Shown here piece by piece: positions 59,559 to 64,000 of a stretch of 64,000 nucleotides of DNA (its first letter is position 1; each line of letters starts with the position of its first letter). The notes under the pieces are model-generated. The model was not told where the DNA came from, did not search any database, and saw only the letters and a list, made by a program, of their open reading frames with translations. The DNA comes from Leptospira kemamanensis. Its GTDB lineage: Bacteria; Spirochaetota; Leptospiria; Leptospirales; Leptospiraceae. A program made the position numbers and the translations under genes. The stretch covers positions 1-64,000 of the forward strand of contig NZ_RQGG01000010.1 of NCBI RefSeq assembly GCF_004769665.1, read 5' to 3'.

Positions 59559-61047
59559 GCAGAAACAAAAAAAAAGACTAACGACCCTAATTCCCTTTGC
59601 GAGTACTATTTTATTTTTTCTAATTTTATTGTCCCTTCCCATTTCGGCACAAGACAACTCACAATCTATTGACGAATTGAAGAAATCTGTAGTCCAAATC
59701 CGTGTTTTTTCGCAAACAAAAGATCCTTTCTCACCCTGGATGTCTTCTGGAATTTCGGCTTCCACTGGCTCTGGATTCATCATTTCCAAAAATCGAATTT
59801 TAACCAATGCCCATGTTGTTTCCAATGCAAAATTTATCGAAGCACAAAGGTACAACCAAACGGAATGGTATGAATTAAAAGTTTTATACATTGCCCATGA
59901 TTGTGATTTGGCAATTTTAGAAGTGCCCGATGAAAGTTTTTATAAAAATAGTATACAACTTGAGTTAGGTGGTTTACCAGAATTAGCAAGTCCTGTAGAC
60001 ATATTAGGTTATCCCATCGGTGGGAGTAAAATCTCCGTTAGCCGAGGAATTGTTTCCAGAATTGAACAATCAAGTTATGCACATACTGGGATTGATAGCC
60101 ATTTGGTTGTACAAGTAGATGCAGCTATCAATCCTGGAAACTCAGGTGGACCTGCACTTCAAAATGGGAAAGTGGTTGGAGTGGCATTCCAAGCTTCCAC
60201 AAAAGGGGAAAATATTGGTTATATCATCCCAACCAATGTCATCCAACATTTTTTGAAAGACATTGAAGATGGAATTTATCATGGTTATGTGGAACTTGGT
60301 ATCCAAACCCAAAATTCTTTTTCTGAGTCCCATCGTAAGTTTTATGGAATTCCTCAATCGGAGGAAGGAGTATTTGTCACAAGAGTATTCAAACAAGGTT
60401 CGGCAGATGGGTATTTATTCCCTGGAGACTACTTAACAGCCATCGATGGACGTAACATTGGTCGCAATGGAAATTTAATCGAAACAAACTCCATTGATTT
60501 TTTAGAGGTGATTGATAACAAATTTGCGGGAGAAGAAATCCAATTTGATTTAATCAGGCAAAAGAAAAAAATCCAAGTGCGTTTTCCTGCCAAAAAAATG
60601 CCTCAAATGGAAAACCAAAGATCCAGTTATGGGAAAGAATACGATTACTTTTTGTTAGGTGGTTTAGTTTTCCAAACTGTAACCCGAGATTTGTTAGAAG
60701 CTTGGAGTAAAAATGGACAAACCCAGGGCGGGAGTTTACTAGTGTATCGTTTTTATGATGCCTCCCCTCTGAATGACGGCGAAAATGAAGATGTGGTTTT
60801 GTATCGGAAATTACCTCATCCCATCAATTCCCATTCTGACTTCTACATGAACATGGTTGTAGAATCGTTTAATGGTACGAAGGTGAAAAACCTAAACCAT
60901 CTGAAAGATTTGTATCAAAACTCAAAAGAGAAAACAATGAAAATCCAGTTTTATGGAATTCAAGTACCACTTCTTTTAGATCGGGAAGAAATGGAAAAAG
61001 GTAATATCGAAATCAAACGCACCTATCATATCACAGGTAACAAATGA
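59557..61047 (+). CDS. Secreted HtrA-like serine protease
   Basis: A 496-residue periplasmic or exported protease. Signal peptide MQKQKKRLTTLIPFASTIL... cleaved after SAQ (about 32). Trypsin-fold domain with the full triad: His86 in LTNAHVV, Asp117 in CDLAILEV and Ser196 in NPGNSGGPA. A PDZ-like domain follows (about 245-345: VFVTRVFKQGSADGYLFPGDYLTAIDG), then a second C-terminal region with LKDLYQNSKEKTMKIQF. Larger than DegP-type enzymes, with an extra domain. Start codon shared as CATG with the divergent gene. Its stop overlaps the next gene by 4 bases. Confidence 0.9.
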   Translation: MQKQKKRLTTLIPFASTILFFLILLSLPISAQDNSQSIDELKKSVVQIRVFSQTKDPFSPWMSSGISASTGSGFIISKNRILTNAHVVSNAKFIEAQRYNQTEWYELKVLYIAHDCDLAILEVPDESFYKNSIQLELGGLPELASPVDILGYPIGGSKISVSRGIVSRIEQSSYAHTGIDSHLVVQVDAAINPGNSGGPALQNGKVVGVAFQASTKGENIGYIIPTNVIQHFLKDIEDGIYHGYVELGIQTQNSFSESHRKFYGIPQSEEGVFVTRVFKQGSADGYLFPGDYLTAIDGRNIGRNGNLIETNSIDFLEVIDNKFAGEEIQFDLIRQKKKIQVRFPAKKMPQMENQRSSYGKEYDYFLLGGLVFQTVTRDLLEAWSKNGQTQGGSLLVYRFYDASPLNDGENEDVVLYRKLPHPINSHSDFYMNMVVESFNGTKVKNLNHLKDLYQNSKEKTMKIQFYGIQVPLLLDREEMEKGNIEIKRTYHITGNK

Positions 61048-62516
61048 AAAATTCCTCTCTCTTTTTATCTCTATTGATCTTTCTCTTAAGTTTTGTTTTC
61101 CAAATTCAAGGGAAATCTGTCCCTGTTTCGAGTACGGATGCTTCCATCTTACAAATTAAGGTAACGGTTTTATATCCAAACTTTATCCAACCATGGAGAT
61201 TTAAAAATCCGGAGATTCGACAATCCACTGGAATTTATATTGGCGAAAACCGAATTTTAGTTCCAGCTCAGGCAATTTATTTTTACACGAACATAGAAGT
61301 AAAAAAGCCAGATGCGTTAAAAGTGTATACTGCAGAACTAGAAAGATTAGATGCCGATTTAGGACTCGCCATTCTTAAGTTAGATGACCCAAGTTTTCAA
61401 AAAGATTTGAAACCAGTCCAGTTTCCAAACGAAATTTTTTTACCAGGCACAGGCCTTGTGATGGAAAGCAAAGACCAAAGGAATTTGGAAGAGAAAAAAA
61501 TTAGAATGATTCGATTGGATGTCGAAGCGTATGCCAGTGGTTATGTGGAACTACCTTATATCGAAATTCAATCAGAGGAAAAATTGGAAGGCATTGGCGA
61601 ACTTGTCGTAGATGTGACTTCTAGAATCCCACAAGGCATTTTATACCAGTTCAAAGAAAATGGAATGGGAAAAATGATCCCTTCCTTTGCCATCAAACAT
61701 TTTATCGAAGGGAAACCATTCCCGTTCAAAGGATTTCGTTACAAACCCCTACTCGATGTTGCGTCCCGAAACTATTTTGGACTTAGAAAAGATGATTTAG
61801 GAGTCTTAGTAGCTGAAATTTATCCAAATTCTTCGACTTCTGGAATCTTAGAATTGGAAGATGTGATTTTGGAAGTATCAAATTATAAAATTGATCCCAA
61901 AGGATATTTTGATCATCCCAAATTTGGGAAACTCAATCTTTCTTATTTATTCCATAATACTTATGATACAGAATCTGCGTTTGGAAAAAAAATAAAACTT
62001 AAAGTTTTACGAAAGAAAAAACCAATCCAACTAGAATTAGAAACGAAACCTCTCAATGAAGCTGATATTCGAATTCCACACGGAAATACAAGATTCCAAC
62101 CTCCCAAATATTTAATGTTAGCTGGCATTGTTTTCTTAGAATTATCAGAAACCTATTTAACTGAACATGGCAATCAATGGCGCAATCGTGTTAGCAAAGA
62201 ACTCCTGTATTTAAATGACTTTTATCGAATCAAAAGAAAATCGAAAGAAGGCAAAATTGTCTTTTTATCACAAGTATTTCCACTGTCAGGGAATAAAGCA
62301 TACCACACTACTCACCAAGTGATTTTAAAAACAGTGAATGGGAAAGAGGTTTCGTCTTTAGAAGATCTACGAGACATCGTAAACCAATCCGATTCGCCAT
62401 TCATCCAATTTGTATTGAATGATGGTACCGAATTGGTCTTCAAAAAAGAAGAAATTCAAAGTTTAAACGAAGAAGCAAAAAAGAATTTCCAAATTCAAAA
62501 AGAATCAAACTTCTAA
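61044..62516 (+). CDS. HtrA-like pseudoprotease, paralogue of the preceding gene
   Basis: A 490-residue exported protein (signal peptide KNSSLFLSLLIFLLSFVFQIQG) with the same layout as the upstream protease (protease-like domain, PDZ-like repeat region, C-terminal VSSLEDLRDIVNQSD matching LNHLKDLYQNSKE). None of the triad is left: the His position is Gln76 (LVPAQAI for LTNAHVV), the Asp position is Gly107 (DLGLAILKL), and no GNSGG motif is present. It most likely acts as a regulator, scaffold or substrate-binding partner of the active enzyme, with which it is translationally coupled. Confidence 0.8.
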   Translation: MKNSSLFLSLLIFLLSFVFQIQGKSVPVSSTDASILQIKVTVLYPNFIQPWRFKNPEIRQSTGIYIGENRILVPAQAIYFYTNIEVKKPDALKVYTAELERLDADLGLAILKLDDPSFQKDLKPVQFPNEIFLPGTGLVMESKDQRNLEEKKIRMIRLDVEAYASGYVELPYIEIQSEEKLEGIGELVVDVTSRIPQGILYQFKENGMGKMIPSFAIKHFIEGKPFPFKGFRYKPLLDVASRNYFGLRKDDLGVLVAEIYPNSSTSGILELEDVILEVSNYKIDPKGYFDHPKFGKLNLSYLFHNTYDTESAFGKKIKLKVLRKKKPIQLELETKPLNEADIRIPHGNTRFQPPKYLMLAGIVFLELSETYLTEHGNQWRNRVSKELLYLNDFYRIKRKSKEGKIVFLSQVFPLSGNKAYHTTHQVILKTVNGKEVSSLEDLRDIVNQSDSPFIQFVLNDGTELVFKKEEIQSLNEEAKKNFQIQKESNF

Positions 62517-63727
62517 AATCCAACTTGGTAATTCAATTGTTTTGAAATGAATAATACTTTTATGAGGAATAAAACCAAAATGAGAAGTGTAACAAGAATA
62601 TATTCTTGTTTGCGGATCGTTTTGTCTTCATTATACAACAATAAAAGCACAGGGATGCTAAGTGTAAACATTCTAGATACGTTTTCATATACAGACCAGA
62701 AATGGTAATACCCAGCTGTTCCGACCATAAAGAGAATCAGTAAAAATGAAATCCTAAATTCCCATCCTTTCGTGAGTTTTCCTGTGAAAGGCAAAAATAC
62801 TCCTAAGAAGAAAAGTACAAGCAGTGGGAACCGTGAAAGAAGTCGTGCCAAATCTTTCCAATTGTTTCCATGAGCCAATTGGCTCCAGATGGATTCCATA
62901 TAAGAAATCATTCCTTCCAAAGGCAAAATAAAATCGGTAAGTCGTCCTGGTCTCCAATTGGGAAAACGGTATGATAAATACAAATGCCAACAGATGGGAA
63001 TCACTAGGACCAATCCAACGATAATCATCTTTTTCCAATCTTTACGAAACAAGGCAGCTAAGCCAAGAGGGAATAATAAAAACAGAGCTGGTTCTTTTGT
63101 GAGGATTGCTAAACTGGATAATAAAATAAAAACAAGATGGTTTTCTTTTATATAAAAATAGTAAGCGATGATCAAAAGAGACACCATAACAGAATCACTC
63201 ACAAGAACATAATAACTCCCCAATGCGAATGGACTGAGTAAATATAAAACCGCATAAGGTTTCGATTCTTCATCTAAAAGTTTCCTAAGAAAAAAATAAG
63301 AAACTAAAATCAACGTGATATTCCAAAAATACATCCCAAAAATGGCACTTGTTTTTCCAAAAAAACCAAATAATGCAACTAACAAAGGATATCCGATCCT
63401 TGGAGCACGATAGGATTCATCAAATCCCTTTGGCCAATTCAAATTAAAATTGGAAAGTGGTCTGGAAAAATAATAAAAAATTTGTCCATCATATCCCGCC
63501 CCTAAATCCCCTTCTTCTCCTTTGAAAAGAATTGCGTTTTTTGGAGTTTCGGACTCATTTTGTAAGGCAAACTCATGTCCAAAATTCACCATGGAACTAG
63601 GATTCCATTCGTATTTTTTCCAATACGAAATCGAGGTAATCCCCCATATTAAAAGAAAAACTAAAACCGTTAACCATTGTTTTGTGTTTAGATACAGGAA
63701 TATTGGATTTAACTTTTTTAGTAACAT
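62513..63727 (-). CDS. Multi-spanning membrane protein, glycosyltransferase-C-like
   Basis: A 404-residue protein with ten or more membrane helices. After the first helix, the loop GYDGQIFYYFSRPL and, later, APRIGYPLLVALFGF are typical of GT-C-type membrane glycosyltransferases that use polyprenyl-linked sugars. The acceptor is unknown. Its start overlaps the stop of the next upstream gene by one base (TAATG), with AGGAG 9 bases before the ATG, and its 3' end overlaps the convergent pseudoprotease gene by 4 bases. Confidence 0.7.
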   Translation of the reverse strand: MLLKKLNPIFLYLNTKQWLTVLVFLLIWGITSISYWKKYEWNPSSMVNFGHEFALQNESETPKNAILFKGEEGDLGAGYDGQIFYYFSRPLSNFNLNWPKGFDESYRAPRIGYPLLVALFGFFGKTSAIFGMYFWNITLILVSYFFLRKLLDEESKPYAVLYLLSPFALGSYYVLVSDSVMVSLLIIAYYFYIKENHLVFILLSSLAILTKEPALFLLFPLGLAALFRKDWKKMIIVGLVLVIPICWHLYLSYRFPNWRPGRLTDFILPLEGMISYMESIWSQLAHGNNWKDLARLLSRFPLLVLFFLGVFLPFTGKLTKGWEFRISFLLILFMVGTAGYYHFWSVYENVSRMFTLSIPVLLLLYNEDKTIRKQEYILVTLLILVLFLIKVLFISKQLNYQVGF

Positions 63728-64000
63728 TATGGTTTCTCCTGAAACGATTCCGTTTTCTGATTTGAGAAGTACGGCTCTAATGATTTGGAAAAAATAGAAT
63801 TATAAAAACTGGCACCTTCGTATGTTAAATGATGAGGATCAAAAAAATACCGAACATCTTTCACAACATCGGTATGATCAATGAGTATTTGCCCACGTTT
63901 TTCTAAATTCGTTCGTAGATCAGAAATCCAATCCTTTCTCCACTGTGAATTCTGATAGTAAGCATACTCAATTGGATTTTCAGGACTTAAAACTAAAACA
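63727..64000 (-). CDS. C-terminal part of an SGNH-hydrolase-like or DUF1574-like protein (partial)
   Basis: The last 90 codons of a gene whose start lies beyond the right edge. The visible part includes ENPIEYAYYQNSQWRKDW, LIDHTDVVKDVRYFFDPHHLTYEGASFYNSIF and a stop TAA at 63729-63727. The DPHHLTYEGA context, with Asp and His three apart before a Gly, resembles the catalytic Asp-x2-His end of SGNH hydrolases and alginate-acetylase-like proteins. Coupled to the membrane glycosyltransferase-like gene, so a role in sugar or glycan modification is plausible. Confidence 0.6.
   Translation of the reverse strand, partial: VLVLSPENPIEYAYYQNSQWRKDWISDLRTNLEKRGQILIDHTDVVKDVRYFFDPHHLTYEGASFYNSIFSKSLEPYFSNQKTESFQEKP

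Noticed and set aside
61044..62516. Pseudogene call for the second HtrA-like gene
   Set aside because: The frame is intact, has a signal peptide and is translationally coupled, so it is a full gene for an inactive enzyme homologue, not a decayed one.
1..64000. CRISPR arrays, rRNA or tRNA genes, prophage or integrase
   Set aside because: No spaced direct repeats, conserved RNA cores or phage genes were recognised on either strand by eye.

Overview
The window looks like chromosome of a saprophytic Leptospira, of the L. biflexa type. The evidence is an LruC-family lipoprotein, several spirochaete-style lipoboxes, many PP2C and two-component proteins, tightly packed genes at roughly 40% GC, and families familiar from that genus. 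The species call is inference. No rRNA, tRNA, CRISPR array or prophage was seen. An IS481-type transposase is cut by the left edge and a transport/esterase-like gene by the right edge.

Layout. 1-2.1 kb is accessory: a partial IS481 transposase, GC-rich hairpins, a lipoprotein and two copies of an intergenic repeat whose third, inverted copy lies at 43.6 kb. 2.1-10.3 kb holds an outer-membrane-type protein, a phosphofructokinase and a Cu(I)/Ag(I) efflux operon (small Cys protein, CusC, CusB with a metal-binding domain, CusA with its three methionines intact). 10.4-21.7 kb is mostly housekeeping (GAF-PP2C phosphatase, argB, nitrilase, alr, class V PLP enzyme, BASS transporter), then the short rpmG gene, a DksA-like protein that has lost three of its four zinc cysteines, and an O-antigen-ligase-like membrane protein.

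21.7-25.8 kb is the most interesting stretch. A methyl-accepting protein without a periplasmic sensor domain is divergent from a small coiled-coil gene and a clear photoactive yellow protein (PYP) homologue with the chromophore cysteine and its tyrosine/glutamate partners conserved. Convergent with PYP is an adenylate-forming ligase with its own carrier domain. I read this as a candidate blue-light sensing and phototaxis module; the ligase link to chromophore activation is weaker.

25.8-43.2 kb carries lruC, ubiE, a short ExbB/ExbD pair, a PAS histidine kinase with a REC-PP2C partner, dinB, an esterase, a DUF547 protein, OsmC, a 1-Cys peroxiredoxin, a large class III cyclase, sthA and an ECF sigma/FecR pair. 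43.2-48 kb holds the inverted repeat copy, a Cys-rich lipoprotein and an operon for a repeat-bearing metzincin lipoprotein. 48-64 kb has a YhhN protein, an Ada-like methyltransferase, hrpB, a STAS/zinc-ribbon protein, a membrane sugar dehydratase, an SspB-like adaptor, an NCS2-type permease, htpX, apt, a 7TM-HATPase protein, a secreted HtrA-like protease followed by a catalytically dead paralogue, and a membrane glycosyltransferase-like protein.

Recurring themes are partner-switching parts scattered over the window (two PP2C phosphatases, a STAS protein, an RsbW-like ATPase), and head-to-head gene pairs with almost no space between starts, one pair even sharing the four bases CATG.
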